Shown here: positions 49,040 through 57,507 of the stretch, piece by piece
How the letters are laid out: each line of letters begins with the position of its first letter
Numbering within the stretch: the first letter of the stretch is position 1
DNA from: Photobacterium sp. CCB-ST2H9
GTDB lineage: Bacteria; Pseudomonadota; Gammaproteobacteria; Enterobacterales; Vibrionaceae
Length of the DNA stretch: 64,000 nt
Direction: 5' to 3'
Assembly (NCBI RefSeq): GCF_023151555.2
Contig: NZ_CP100425.1
Coordinates: 1,426,001-1,490,000 of the forward strand
Position numbers and translations under genes: made by a program
Notes under the pieces: model-generated
The model's input: only the letters and a program-made list of their open reading frames with translations
Told to the model about the DNA's origin: nothing
The model's database searches: none

Positions 49040-50412
49040 TGAGTATTATCAATATTGCGTTATCCGGTTTGAATGCAAACCGTGCTGGACTTGACGTTAC
49101 CGCGCAGAACGTTGCCAATGTAAACACACCGGGATACAGCCGTCAGCAGGCTATGTATGCTGCGGTCGGCCCGGGTTCGCCAATGGCGAACTCGGCTGGC
49201 CGTGGGGTGGAAGTCACCGGTATTCGCCGCGTGTCTGACGAATTTGTTGTGAAACAAACCTGGGCAACTCAGAGTCAGGCATCATATAACTCTCGCTATC
49301 TCAGCAATATGTCACAGCTGGAAAGCATTATGGGTGCCGACAGCTTCAATATCTCAATGGGTTTAGACAACCTGTATGCAGCGCTGAATGATGCTTCGGT
49401 CAAGCCAGAGTCTGCACCTTTGCGTCAGCAGATTATCAGTGAAGCGGATGCGCTGACACGCCGTTTTAACACGCTGTCTGAGTCCTATTATTCACAGCAT
49501 AAAGACCTGAGCGATCAGCGTACTGCGGCCGTTGAACTGAGCAACAGCCTGCTGGTGAATATCGCAGATGTGAACAAACGTATCGTCGAGATGAGTGCGA
49601 CCAGTGGTAACCCGTCGCACTTGCTGGATGAGCGCGATGCGCTGATTGGTCAGTTGTCTGAAATGATGTCGATTAAAACCAATATGCAGCCGGATGGCAG
49701 CATGCAGGTGACGCTGGCATCCGGTCAGCCGCTGGTGATTGGTGATCAGGCTTCGCAACTGAAAGCCGTTCCAGACGCAACAGACCCGTATCTGGCGGAT
49801 ATGGAAATTGACTTTATCGGTCAGCGTTTCCCGATTAACGGTGATATTGGCGGTGAACTGGGTGCGATCAGCGACTATCAGGTGGATACACTGCTGCCAT
49901 TCCGCGAATCACTGGATGACATGGCGGTTGCGATTGCAGATGCATTCAACAATACGCTGGCCACGGGTCAGGACCTGAACGGTAACGCGGGTCAGCCACT
50001 GTTTGCCTACGATCCGACCAGCCCGTCTTCGAGCCTGAAAATTACAACGCTGCAGCCAGATGAGTTGGCACTGTCTTCCGATGGTACACCGGGTAACAGT
50101 GATGTACTGACCTCGCTGATCGGCCTGAGTAACCAGACTTTTGCGGTGACAGGTTACGGCAATACTTCTATCAGCGATGCCTTTACTTCAATGGTTGGCG
50201 ATACCGCGATTAAAGCCCGTCAGGTGTCTTCAGACGCCAAGGCAGCAGATAGCCTGAATTCACAGGCTATTGCCGTGAAAGAAAACCTGAGTTCAGTGAA
50301 CAGTGATGAAGAAGCTGCAAACCTGATGGTCTTCGCAAACGCCTATCAGGCGAATATGAAGGTGATCAGTACTGCGAACAATCTGTTCGATACCGTGCTC
50401 GCAATGTTTTAA
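49039..50412 (+). CDS. flgK: Flagellar hook-associated protein 1, FlgK
   Basis: A 457-residue hook-filament junction protein. SIINIALSGLNANRAGLDVT, NVANVNTPGYSRQQAMY and the C-terminal ANLMVFANAYQANMKVISTA are diagnostic. It is shorter than E. coli FlgK (547) and polar Vibrio FlgK (over 600), matching the size I associate with lateral-flagellar FlgK. Confidence 0.94.
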   Translation: MSIINIALSGLNANRAGLDVTAQNVANVNTPGYSRQQAMYAAVGPGSPMANSAGRGVEVTGIRRVSDEFVVKQTWATQSQASYNSRYLSNMSQLESIMGADSFNISMGLDNLYAALNDASVKPESAPLRQQIISEADALTRRFNTLSESYYSQHKDLSDQRTAAVELSNSLLVNIADVNKRIVEMSATSGNPSHLLDERDALIGQLSEMMSIKTNMQPDGSMQVTLASGQPLVIGDQASQLKAVPDATDPYLADMEIDFIGQRFPINGDIGGELGAISDYQVDTLLPFRESLDDMAVAIADAFNNTLATGQDLNGNAGQPLFAYDPTSPSSSLKITTLQPDELALSSDGTPGNSDVLTSLIGLSNQTFAVTGYGNTSISDAFTSMVGDTAIKARQVSSDAKAADSLNSQAIAVKENLSSVNSDEEAANLMVFANAYQANMKVISTANNLFDTVLAMF

Positions 50413-50422
50413 GGAATGACTC

Positions 50423-51322
50423 ATGCGTATCAGTGATACTCAATTCAGCCAGATGATGCTCGCCAGCCTGAACAAAAATAACGTTGGTCTGGGCGAAGTG
50501 ATGCAGCAAATGTCGACCGGCGACCGTCTGACCAAACTGTCGGATGACCCGATCGATTCCATCAAAATGCTGAACCTGAACCGCGAAGGCAGTGCCCTGA
50601 TTCAGTATCAGGACAACATCGCCAACGTGAAGACCACGCTGTCAAGCCAGGAAGCGTATTTAAGCACCTCCAGTGAAAGTTTGAGGAGTTTACGTGATCT
50701 TGTGCTATGGGGTGCAAACGGCACCATGACAACCGCAGATCGCCAAGGCATTATCTCTGAGATGGAAAGCCTGAAAGATGGCATGATTGCCACCTTTAAT
50801 GCACAGGATGAAGAAGGGATTTACCTGTTCTCAGGTACCCTGACCAGTACCCAGGCGCTGACCGATACCGGTGCGGGTTATACGCTGAACGGCAACACTG
50901 ACAAACGTCTGGTGACTGTTGCGAAAGGCGTGACTATGGAATCAAACGTGACCGCTCAGGAGCTGCTGAATTTAGGCGGTGGTGCGACGGTTTTCCAGAA
51001 GATTGATGATCTGATCGCTGAGTTCCAGGCACCGACTGCAAACTTCCGCACGGAAGTGGATGCGACTCTGGCTGCGATCGATGACACCTATGGCAATGTG
51101 CTGGGCGCAATGACCGACATGGGTGGTCGTCATAACAACCTGGATCTGATGTCCGATGGCCATGCGGATAACAAGTTGTTCGTCGACAAGGTTGAAGGTG
51201 ATCTGAAAAATCTGGATTACGCGGAAGCCTCTGTGCGACTGAGCAATTATTTGTCTGCGCTGCAGGCGACTCAGGCCAGCTTTACCAAAATTAACGATCT
51301 GTCATTATTCGATCGCTTATAA
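50423..51322 (+). CDS. flgL: Flagellar hook-associated protein 3, FlgL
   Basis: A 299-residue junction protein with the flagellin-like N-terminus (MRISDTQFSQMMLASLNKNN; MSTGDRLTKLSDDPIDSIKM) and helical C-terminus (SVRLSNYLSALQATQASFTK). About 100 residues shorter than polar Vibrio FlgL. 10 bases behind flgK. Confidence 0.94.
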   Translation: MRISDTQFSQMMLASLNKNNVGLGEVMQQMSTGDRLTKLSDDPIDSIKMLNLNREGSALIQYQDNIANVKTTLSSQEAYLSTSSESLRSLRDLVLWGANGTMTTADRQGIISEMESLKDGMIATFNAQDEEGIYLFSGTLTSTQALTDTGAGYTLNGNTDKRLVTVAKGVTMESNVTAQELLNLGGGATVFQKIDDLIAEFQAPTANFRTEVDATLAAIDDTYGNVLGAMTDMGGRHNNLDLMSDGHADNKLFVDKVEGDLKNLDYAEASVRLSNYLSALQATQASFTKINDLSLFDRL

Positions 51323-51337
51323 GGAAGAGAGAACACT

Positions 51338-52372
51338 ATGGTGAACTCTACTGCAGAGATCCGGCAACAGTCGGTATCTCTGCTGAAAAATGACAAAGCA
51401 ACGATTGCACCACCGGCTCCGGCCGGTGGAACTGTTTCCGCGATACAGGAATATCAGCCTGCGGCGCGTCCGGCTGTGGTCCAGAATGGGTACGCGACAG
51501 CCAGCGAACTTTTTTCTCAGGGACAGCAGCAGCTAACACGCGGGCAAATTGCTTATCAGGGCCTGGTGAGTGTCGGCCGTGATCTGCAAGGAATGAAAAA
51601 AATCCTGACGCAGATGCTGGGCAGCTCAACGGCTGTCACGCAGGGACGTATCGATCAGCTCCAGCGTCATCAGAACAATGTCAATCAGACGCTGAATGGC
51701 AGCCGCTTTGACGGTGATCGTGTTCTGAATACGCAGCTTGAATTTCAGTCGAAGGGTGAACCGACGCAAAGCTTTACGGTAAACGGACTGAACCTGGTGC
51801 GTCAGCGCCAGCAAAGCGAGCAGCTGCAACTGAGCATTCCGGACCGAGGCACCGCCTTGCTGACGATGGATGCGACGAAGACTGATCGTCAGTTGTCACA
51901 GATGATCGACAAAGCAGTGATCCCTCTGGGTTTACGTGCAGCCGCGACCGATAAAGGCGAGGTGATTTTTTCTGCACGTCATTCCGATTTTCAGGCGATT
52001 GGCAACCATGTAACCATCAGCGGCCAGGGGCATCGTTACCCGGCCGGGCAACCCAACCGGATTAAACTGCAACCTGAACCGCAGGGCATTGAAAATATGG
52101 CGCTGAAGCTGGCTGACGGGGAACAAATCCGTCACACCATGCGTCAGGTCAATCAGGGGTTGCAACAGGTACAAAAAGGGTTGGATCAGCTCAGAAACTT
52201 CCAGGCGGATGTCGACAGCAAAGTCGGCAAAGCGATGGCGGTTCAAAGTACAGATCATATTGACGAGAAGCTTCAAACGATCCGGAGCAACCGTTCGTTT
52301 GCCGCAACCTATCAGGTGGTAACCGCTCAGGCGAATGTCCATCGTCATACGGTCGTCGCGCTGCTGAAGTAG
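51338..52372 (+). CDS. LafW-like hook-associated protein with flagellin hook-IN motif
   Basis: A 344-residue protein, last gene of the flg operon (15 bases after flgL, AAGGAAG-type ribosome site). Residues about 20-60 are Pro/Ala-rich. Residues about 60-135 and 265-340 are helical, like flagellin D0/D1 arms. Residues about 142-229 carry flagellin hook-IN-like strands (QSFTVNGLNL; VIPLGLRAAATDKGEVIFSA). Lateral flagellar (Flag-2/Laf) loci encode a hook-associated protein, LafW, right after flgL; position and structure fit. It may act as an extra junction or cap protein. Assignment by name is tentative. Confidence 0.65.
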   Translation: MVNSTAEIRQQSVSLLKNDKATIAPPAPAGGTVSAIQEYQPAARPAVVQNGYATASELFSQGQQQLTRGQIAYQGLVSVGRDLQGMKKILTQMLGSSTAVTQGRIDQLQRHQNNVNQTLNGSRFDGDRVLNTQLEFQSKGEPTQSFTVNGLNLVRQRQQSEQLQLSIPDRGTALLTMDATKTDRQLSQMIDKAVIPLGLRAAATDKGEVIFSARHSDFQAIGNHVTISGQGHRYPAGQPNRIKLQPEPQGIENMALKLADGEQIRHTMRQVNQGLQQVQKGLDQLRNFQADVDSKVGKAMAVQSTDHIDEKLQTIRSNRSFAATYQVVTAQANVHRHTVVALLK

Positions 52373-52417
52373 CGGTGTTGCTGAAACACCCGGAAGCGGA
52401 AATAAAACTTCCGGTTC

Positions 52418-52447
52418 AAAACGGTCTGCAATGCAGGCCGTTTTTTT
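52418..52447 (+). terminator. Intrinsic terminator of the flg operon
   Basis: AACGGTCTGCA and TGCAGGCCGTT form an 11-pair stem with one G-T pair, followed by a run of seven T or more. A CCGGAAG/CTTCCGG hairpin stands just before it. Confidence 0.92.
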
Positions 52448-52654
52448 ATCTCTACCTCCCACTTGAATCAGCCTGTTCTTGTGAGGTCTGAATGGCGTCT
52501 TTTCTGCCTGCCCAGATTCTAATTCAGAAAAGGTTAATAAAGCTGAAGACGTGTCGCCTATAACACAGTGTGTACGGTGTTTGATTGCACATTCATCGGC
52601 TCAGTTCAAAAAACTCACGATTGTAAATTGAATCAATCATAAAGGTTAGTTGGT

Positions 52655-53008
52655 ATGACAAATTATATGAATGTAATTAAAAATTACGTGAATTTTTCCG
52701 GCAGAGCACGCCGCGAAGAATATTGGATGTTCTGGCTGACAAATATAGTCGTGAATATTGTGCTGGCCGTGATTGGTGTCCTGACTGAGACGGCTGATGT
52801 ACTTTTCGTGTTTTATTCACTCATTATATTCCCGCCGTCTTTAGCCGTGACCATTCGTCGCTTACATGACAGCAATCGTAGCGGCTGGTGGATTCTGTTT
52901 ACACTTGTTCCTGTGATTGGCACCATCGCTGGTCTATATTTCATGGTTGTAGACAGTACACCAGGTAAAAATGATTTCGGACCGAACCCGAAAGGTATCA
53001 CTGCCTGA
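52655..53008 (+). CDS. DUF805 membrane protein
   Basis: A 117-residue DUF805 family inner-membrane protein with about three to four helices. The signature parts are NYVNFSGRARREEYWMFWL, LAVTIRRLHDSNRSGWWILF and the C-terminal PGKNDFGPNPKG. Function of the family is unknown. Single gene between the flg terminator and the next small gene. Confidence 0.92.
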   Translation: MTNYMNVIKNYVNFSGRARREEYWMFWLTNIVVNIVLAVIGVLTETADVLFVFYSLIIFPPSLAVTIRRLHDSNRSGWWILFTLVPVIGTIAGLYFMVVDSTPGKNDFGPNPKGITA

Positions 53009-53092
53009 GTTGAATCTCTTTGAAATAAAACGGTTGTGATGCTGCTGAGGCGGGCAACTGTTTTATATTGACCGCACCATGAAGGAAATAGA

Positions 53093-53647
53093 ATGAAGTG
53101 TACGAGTTGTAAACAAGGGGCTTTAAATCCCAGCTTTATTGAAGGACAGTTCAGAGCCCATACCTGTTCTCACTGTGAAGGTAATTGGATCTTGATTGAA
53201 GATTTCGTCGCCTGGAAAGACAGAAATCCCGACTATCAGTTTTCAGATGATATCAGTTTCGAGCAAGAAGCTGCTGACACGAAGAAAGCATTGTTGTGCC
53301 CGGTCACCGGCACAATTATGAATAAATTCCGGATTTCTGCTCAGAACGATCACCGGGTTGATTACAGTGCAGCGGTGGGCGGGTTGTGGCTCGACCGTGG
53401 CGAATGGGAGCTGCTGAAAAGCGAAGGTTTAGCGGGAACTTTGAATGCGGTCGTGACGAAGCAATGGCAGCACCAGATTCGTGAACAAAGTACCAAACAG
53501 AACTTCAGCGATATCTACCGGGATAAATTCGGAGAAGAAAACTACGCCCAAGTGAAAGCTTTCCGTGAATGGCTGCAACAGCAACCACAAAAAGCGGATT
53601 TACGCGCTTATCTTCTGGCGGAAGAACCGTATTCAGCCGAGAAGTAA
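53093..53647 (+). CDS. TFIIB-type zinc-ribbon protein
   Basis: A 184-residue protein. The N-terminal zinc ribbon has CTSCKQGAL and CSHCEGNWI, two CxxC pairs, typical of zf-TFIIB-like bacterial proteins. A second, incomplete copy follows (LCPVTGTIMNKF, GLWLDRGEWELL) in which the Cys are partly lost. The C-terminus is charged and helical. Probably cytoplasmic; function unknown. GGAAATAGA precedes the ATG. Confidence 0.85.
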   Translation: MKCTSCKQGALNPSFIEGQFRAHTCSHCEGNWILIEDFVAWKDRNPDYQFSDDISFEQEAADTKKALLCPVTGTIMNKFRISAQNDHRVDYSAAVGGLWLDRGEWELLKSEGLAGTLNAVVTKQWQHQIREQSTKQNFSDIYRDKFGEENYAQVKAFREWLQQQPQKADLRAYLLAEEPYSAEK

Positions 53648-53750
53648 ACACAAATTCATTTTTGAGTTCAGCGGGTTATTATTCCCGCTGATTTTTCCGA
53701 ATTCAATTTCATTGATGACGTTGTCATGAATCATCGTTTGGGTAAGAAAT

Positions 53751-54293
53751 ATGAAAAAGATGATCTACATGGCTTTTATTCTGGCCATGGGAAGTGCAAA
53801 TGGCTCGCTGGAAAAAATCGATGTTTTTCAGGGCCAGTGGCAGGAAGGCTGGGAAGGGATTGATAAAAAAGTCGAAGGTGATTTATCGATTTTTGGTGAA
53901 CAAGGCATATTTCGTTCAACATCGCCTTATTACGGCTATGCAACAGAACAGAGTTTCAGTTTTGGTTCTGCCGGTCGTCCAAAACCAATTGAAGGCAGCG
54001 TGTTTCTGGGGGTAAACGGTGATGGTAACCAGTCTACATTCACATTTAATCAACCCGTTACCCGGTTTGGGGGATATTGGGCGTTCACATCTTGTTGTGC
54101 TTCAGCGCCTTATATTACCTTTGAAGCATATACAGCAAGTGGCGAACTGATTGATACGCTAACTTATCGTCATGATGAAAAAAAGTTTGGCGCAATGATG
54201 CAATGGGTCGGATTTGAAAGCAGCAAGGCCATGGGGTCTGTTGTATTAAAAAGCGACTTTTTCGTTGCAGATGCGTTGCAAATTGCACCTTAA
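53751..54293 (+). CDS. Secreted beta-rich protein of unknown function
   Basis: A 180-residue exported protein. Residues 1-18 are a short signal peptide. The mature part is rich in aromatic and Gly residues and predicted beta-sandwich (FGGYWAFTSCCASAPYITFE; TLTYRHDEKKFG), resembling proteins that bear PEP-CTERM-like extracellular domains but lacking the sorting tail. Two adjacent Cys (CC). It lies close before a small membrane protein and may be co-transcribed with it. Confidence 0.72.
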   Translation: MKKMIYMAFILAMGSANGSLEKIDVFQGQWQEGWEGIDKKVEGDLSIFGEQGIFRSTSPYYGYATEQSFSFGSAGRPKPIEGSVFLGVNGDGNQSTFTFNQPVTRFGGYWAFTSCCASAPYITFEAYTASGELIDTLTYRHDEKKFGAMMQWVGFESSKAMGSVVLKSDFFVADALQIAP

Positions 54294-54323
54294 CTATATT
54301 TATATTTGAGCAGGAAAAGACGT

Positions 54324-54590
54324 ATGTCAGATGAAGTCAAAAAAGTCACCCGTGAAAAGTTTAAACTCAGCCTGCTGATTCCATTTTTAATGAGTTTTAT
54401 TCTAGGCAGAGTTTCTTATAACCATATTTTAGAAGCCAATGCGAATGACTTCTCAGATGAACGCATGCTCATCTATGTCCTGGCTGCTTGTAGTGGTGTG
54501 ATGTCATTGATTATGGCGATCGCTGTGATTCGTGGTGTGCTGATCCTGCAAGGTGTCATTCAAGGTAAAGTAGAGTTTGTCGAGGAATAA
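54324..54590 (+). CDS. Small two-TM membrane protein
   Basis: An 88-residue protein from the ATG at 54324 (AGGAAA upstream; an in-frame TTG lies 18 bases earlier). Hydrophobic helices at about residues 13-29 and 46-70, with charged ends. No family recognised. A strong terminator follows. Confidence 0.7.
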   Translation: MSDEVKKVTREKFKLSLLIPFLMSFILGRVSYNHILEANANDFSDERMLIYVLAACSGVMSLIMAIAVIRGVLILQGVIQGKVEFVEE

Positions 54591-54640
54591 CAGAAATTTT
54601 TCTGTACTGATTGATGGACTGATTTCAAGTCAGAAACTGA

Positions 54641-54692
54641 GAAAGGGCGCCGTGATGCAACAATCAAGCATCGTGGTGCCCTTTCTTTTTTC
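54641..54692 (+). terminator. Intrinsic terminator
   Basis: GAAAGGGCGCC and GATGC arms pair with GCATC and GGTGCCCTTTC, giving a long stem with a 9-base loop and a run of six T. Confidence 0.92.
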
Positions 54693-55342
54693 TGTTAGGT
54701 TACGATAACTTTTAAAATCAATTCGATGGGGGATTTAAAGCATTGCTTACCAGGTTGAATCAGCTCTGGCATTGTCACATTGGTCATTTCAACGGTTCAA
54801 TTCTCTTTCTTATGATTGTTACTTTGTATTCCAGCACAGATTCATAAATTAAATAAATACGTTTAGTAATACCGTGCTGCTATCCGCCTATATTGTCTGC
54901 TAATTGAACATATTTTCTGACACGAGATTTGATTGTCAGGGGCGGTAGCGTGCTTGTGTGACTGTGCCCGGCTTGCATATGGCATTGAACATATTCAACC
55001 GAAGGGGGAATGCTATTAGACAACATGTTGGAACAAAGTAGTCTTGCCCGAATATATGAGTCAGTTTGAATAATGGTAAGCTATCTGTTTGCAGTTTAGT
55101 TTGAAGAATATGACTTACAGAAGCAAATTATTCATGCTTGCTCAAGGTGATATCGATTATAGAGGTGGAAATATCAATTAATTATTGGGTTTAAAAATTC
55201 ATTTTTCATTAAAAAACTTATCTTAACTCGATATTTTATCTGCCTGATTGGAAATGATGAAGTCCGGAATAAGAAAAGAGTAAGATGTTTTTTAATGCGA
55301 CGTTCTCAATTTTTCATTTGAATAAAATATTTGTGGTATATT
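54693..55342. other. AT-rich gene-less region with a 12-bp direct repeat
   Basis: About 650 bases with no frame I can support. ATTGAACATATT occurs at 54903-54914 and 54984-54995; the second copy sits in a near-palindrome (TTGAACATATTCAA). The composition is like the genes up to 58.1 kb. It may be a decayed element or a site of DNA gain. Confidence 0.5.
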
Positions 55343-55930
55343 ATGAGTGACAAAAAAATAATGTTTGGACCAATTATTCATTTATTCTCAATAGGTTTGG
55401 CATGTGTTGGGGCTGCTTTGAATGCGCAAGCGATGTTGATTTACCTAATCGTCGTAAAGTTGATATATGCTATTGTTGTTTCTATTGCAATTGATGGTTG
55501 GAAAAAAGGTGAGACTACATTAGTAGAAACTTCTGAAACTCGTTGGAATATTAATATCCATGGTATTCCCATTACCGAGTCAAGAAGCTCTTTATTTAAT
55601 TTACATTGTAAGAGTGAGCAAGAACTCAGAAGGAAATATTTATTGATGATTTTACCAAAGGCTATGATTATATTTGGTTTGACAGTATTGTCAGGTATAA
55701 ATGTTTATGAAAATCATGAATTAATAATGCTTTCGCCAGTTTATTTTATTTTTGTCTTGGTGGCTATATTCATGCTTATAAAGTTATACCAAGTTTCGAA
55801 AGTACTAATGGGTCTTTTTTCTGGGGAATGGTATTTACATAGTAAAGATTTTGGAAGTGATACATATTACTCTGCATATTCCATGACACCAGGCGCGTTG
55901 GAACCATATTTATCAAAAGTATTTGATTGA
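55343..55930 (+). CDS. Hypothetical four-TM membrane protein
   Basis: A 195-residue protein starting at the ATG at 55343 (a TTG four codons earlier is in frame). Hydrophobic helices lie at about 7-25, 27-45, 95-115 and 125-150, with a soluble loop of about 50 residues between the second and third. Strongly AT-rich codons. No family recognised. It begins the AT-rich island. Confidence 0.65.
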   Translation: MSDKKIMFGPIIHLFSIGLACVGAALNAQAMLIYLIVVKLIYAIVVSIAIDGWKKGETTLVETSETRWNINIHGIPITESRSSLFNLHCKSEQELRRKYLLMILPKAMIIFGLTVLSGINVYENHELIMLSPVYFIFVLVAIFMLIKLYQVSKVLMGLFSGEWYLHSKDFGSDTYYSAYSMTPGALEPYLSKVFD

Positions 55931-56388
55931 GTTTGTTAAAAAATCCATAAATGGTAATGACTGAAATGTTTATGTTTTTCATGATAAAATACGGTGAATA
56001 AAATAGATCATGAAGTCAAAACTATTATTCTGATGTATTACATGGTCATTACTTGAGAGGCATAGCCAGTATACGTTGAAAAGCGTTCTCAACAACAGGA
56101 CTTTGCAGCATGCGGATAACATGAACGCTTACACAATAGTTCTGAATTGTCTGATGTTTTTTATGAGTTATGTCAACACGTGTTGGAGACATATCCAATA
56201 AGAGCTGGCAGTTTTTGGTATGTAAATTGGCGTAGGAGAGTGAGTTCCATGATCTACCTTGTGCTCTATGTTGCATTTACAGCTAGGATCAAAAGCTTAA
56301 TCGAGCTTTGTTGTCAGCTAGAACAGTTGAGCCAATGGTGCTACTTGTCTAGAATGCACCTTTTGATAACTATTATCAGGTCATTATG
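55931..56388. other. Intergenic; possible gene remnant on the minus strand
   Basis: Holds a 75-codon minus-strand frame (56049-56276) and an 80-codon plus-strand frame over the same bases. Neither has a ribosome site or a protein I recognise. The minus frame reads like protein sequence but is short and orphaned. It could be a fragment of a transposase or other gene. Confidence 0.35.
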
Positions 56389-56637
56389 ATGAGCGACAAC
56401 AACTCGAAACCAGCTTTACCAGATCATCTGGCAGGTAACCCGCGCAGCCCGCATTATGTGGCAGAGTGCTTTGAACACGCGATTGGCATTCGTTTAAATG
56501 GTAAAGAACGTACCGATGTTGAAGAATACTGCATCAGTGAAGGCTGGGTGAAAATCGCATCACCGAAAGCGAAAGACCGTTGGGGCCAACCGATGCTGAT
56601 CAAGCTGAAAGGTGAAGTCGAAGCATTCTACAAGTAA
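56389..56637 (+). CDS. DUF3297 family protein
   Basis: An 82-residue DUF3297 protein: PALPDHLAGNPRSPHYVAE, IGIRLNGKERTDVEEYCIS and GQPMLIKLKGEVEAFYK cover almost the whole family. The second ATG (56389) suits the AGG at 56378-56380. Function unknown, conserved in Proteobacteria. Its composition is like the core genome, unlike the genes on both sides. Confidence 0.9.
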   Translation: MSDNNSKPALPDHLAGNPRSPHYVAECFEHAIGIRLNGKERTDVEEYCISEGWVKIASPKAKDRWGQPMLIKLKGEVEAFYK

Positions 56638-56662
56638 TGTTGCACCTTTAACTGCTCAATAA

Positions 56663-56700
56663 AGTACATAGAGTTTTATCAGGCTCTATGTACTATTCTT
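56663..56700 (+). terminator. Intrinsic terminator
   Basis: AGTACATAGAG and CTCTATGTACT form an 11-bp perfect stem with a 10-base loop, followed by ATTCTTT. Confidence 0.8.
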
Positions 56701-56790
56701 TAAATCATTTTCTCGCAATCAGGTTTTACATTTCTCGGAGAATATGTGCGGTGATGAATTAATTTACATTAAATGTTATTTAAAGGTTAT

Positions 56791-57123
56791 ATGAATATAC
56801 AAAAAAGTATCTATTATCGAAAGCCGAACATTACAGGATCCAATTGGGTTCTGGTATCAATTAAATTTGGTCAGACATTAGCAAAAGGTGTCGCTGTTAT
56901 AAAAATAATTACTGCAGATAACGTTGATTCGAAGTTGAATTTTGATCTCAATCAATATATAGAAGAAGTCATTTTTGGGGTGAAAATTGCCAATGAACAA
57001 TATGGTGGCGATCTTGAAGTACAAGAGATTGAAGTTATTCCGAGTGATTCTCCAAGTAAAGGACAGGTATTAACTACTGCTTATGATATTGCCAAATATG
57101 TATTGATGAATGAAAATCAATGA
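56791..57123 (+). CDS. Hypothetical protein coupled to a zinc-ribbon gene
   Basis: A 110-residue protein from the ATG at 56791 (AAAGG upstream; an ATG at 56773 is also in frame). It has alternating strand/helix character (NWVLVSIKFGQTLAKGVAVI; DLNQYIEEVIFGVKIANEQYGG), with no signal peptide or membrane helix. No family recognised. The stop overlaps the ATG of the next, broken zinc-ribbon frame (ATGA), so both were probably expressed together. Confidence 0.65.
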   Translation: MNIQKSIYYRKPNITGSNWVLVSIKFGQTLAKGVAVIKIITADNVDSKLNFDLNQYIEEVIFGVKIANEQYGGDLEVQEIEVIPSDSPSKGQVLTTAYDIAKYVLMNENQ

Positions 57124-57395
57124 AAATAAATCAGCCAGTATGGTATCTCTCGACACAGCATGGATATTGTCCTTTATGTGAGGACCAATCTTGATTAGTC
57201 TTCATTTCTTGCACGCAATGTAGAACAGTTTATCTACAATGTGATGAATACCATACTTTTTATGCTATGCGCCTATTCACTGTATGTAAGTCAGAATTTA
57301 CTTGTCCTAATTGTGGTGAGAAAATTGAAGATGCTAATCCAGCGACATCTCAGCAAATATTAGCATCTGGTTTTACTAAAAATGACTATTGTTAA
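57120..57395 (+). pseudogene. Zinc-ribbon protein gene with in-frame TGA
   Basis: From the ATG at 57120, overlapping the previous stop, the frame gives MKINQPVWYLSTQHGYCPLC then EDQS, a TGA, and 66 further codons to TAA at 57393. The second part contains SCTQCRTVYLQC and TCPNCGEK. CPLC, CTQC and CPNC pairs make two zinc ribbons, so the two halves clearly belong together. The TGA (57195-57197) is probably a nonsense mutation. Selenocysteine is less likely because I see no hairpin right after it. Confidence 0.65.
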
Positions 57396-57507
57396 TCGAT
57401 AGTAAATCCTTTCAGAAGAGATGCTTCTGTTAAGTGTTTCAATTTTCTATGACTTTAAAAGAAAATTTCCAAAGATTTATACAGATATTATTCGAGTGAA
57501 GAGATTC

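Noticed and set aside
49060..52462. Minus-strand frames opposite flgK, flgL and the LafW-like gene
   Set aside because: Shadows of the plus-strand operon, whose products match flagellar families.
56049..56276. 75-codon minus-strand frame as a real gene
   Set aside because: Orphan, short, no ribosome site or family. Mentioned only as possible remnant.
57195..57230. Selenocysteine insertion at the TGA of the zinc-ribbon gene
   Set aside because: No stable hairpin directly after the TGA and no evidence of Sec machinery in the window. Kept only as an alternative.
54693..57420. Integron cassette array (attC/VCR sites) in the AT-rich part
   Set aside because: No repeated attC-like imperfect palindromes flank the genes; spacers differ and contain ordinary terminators.
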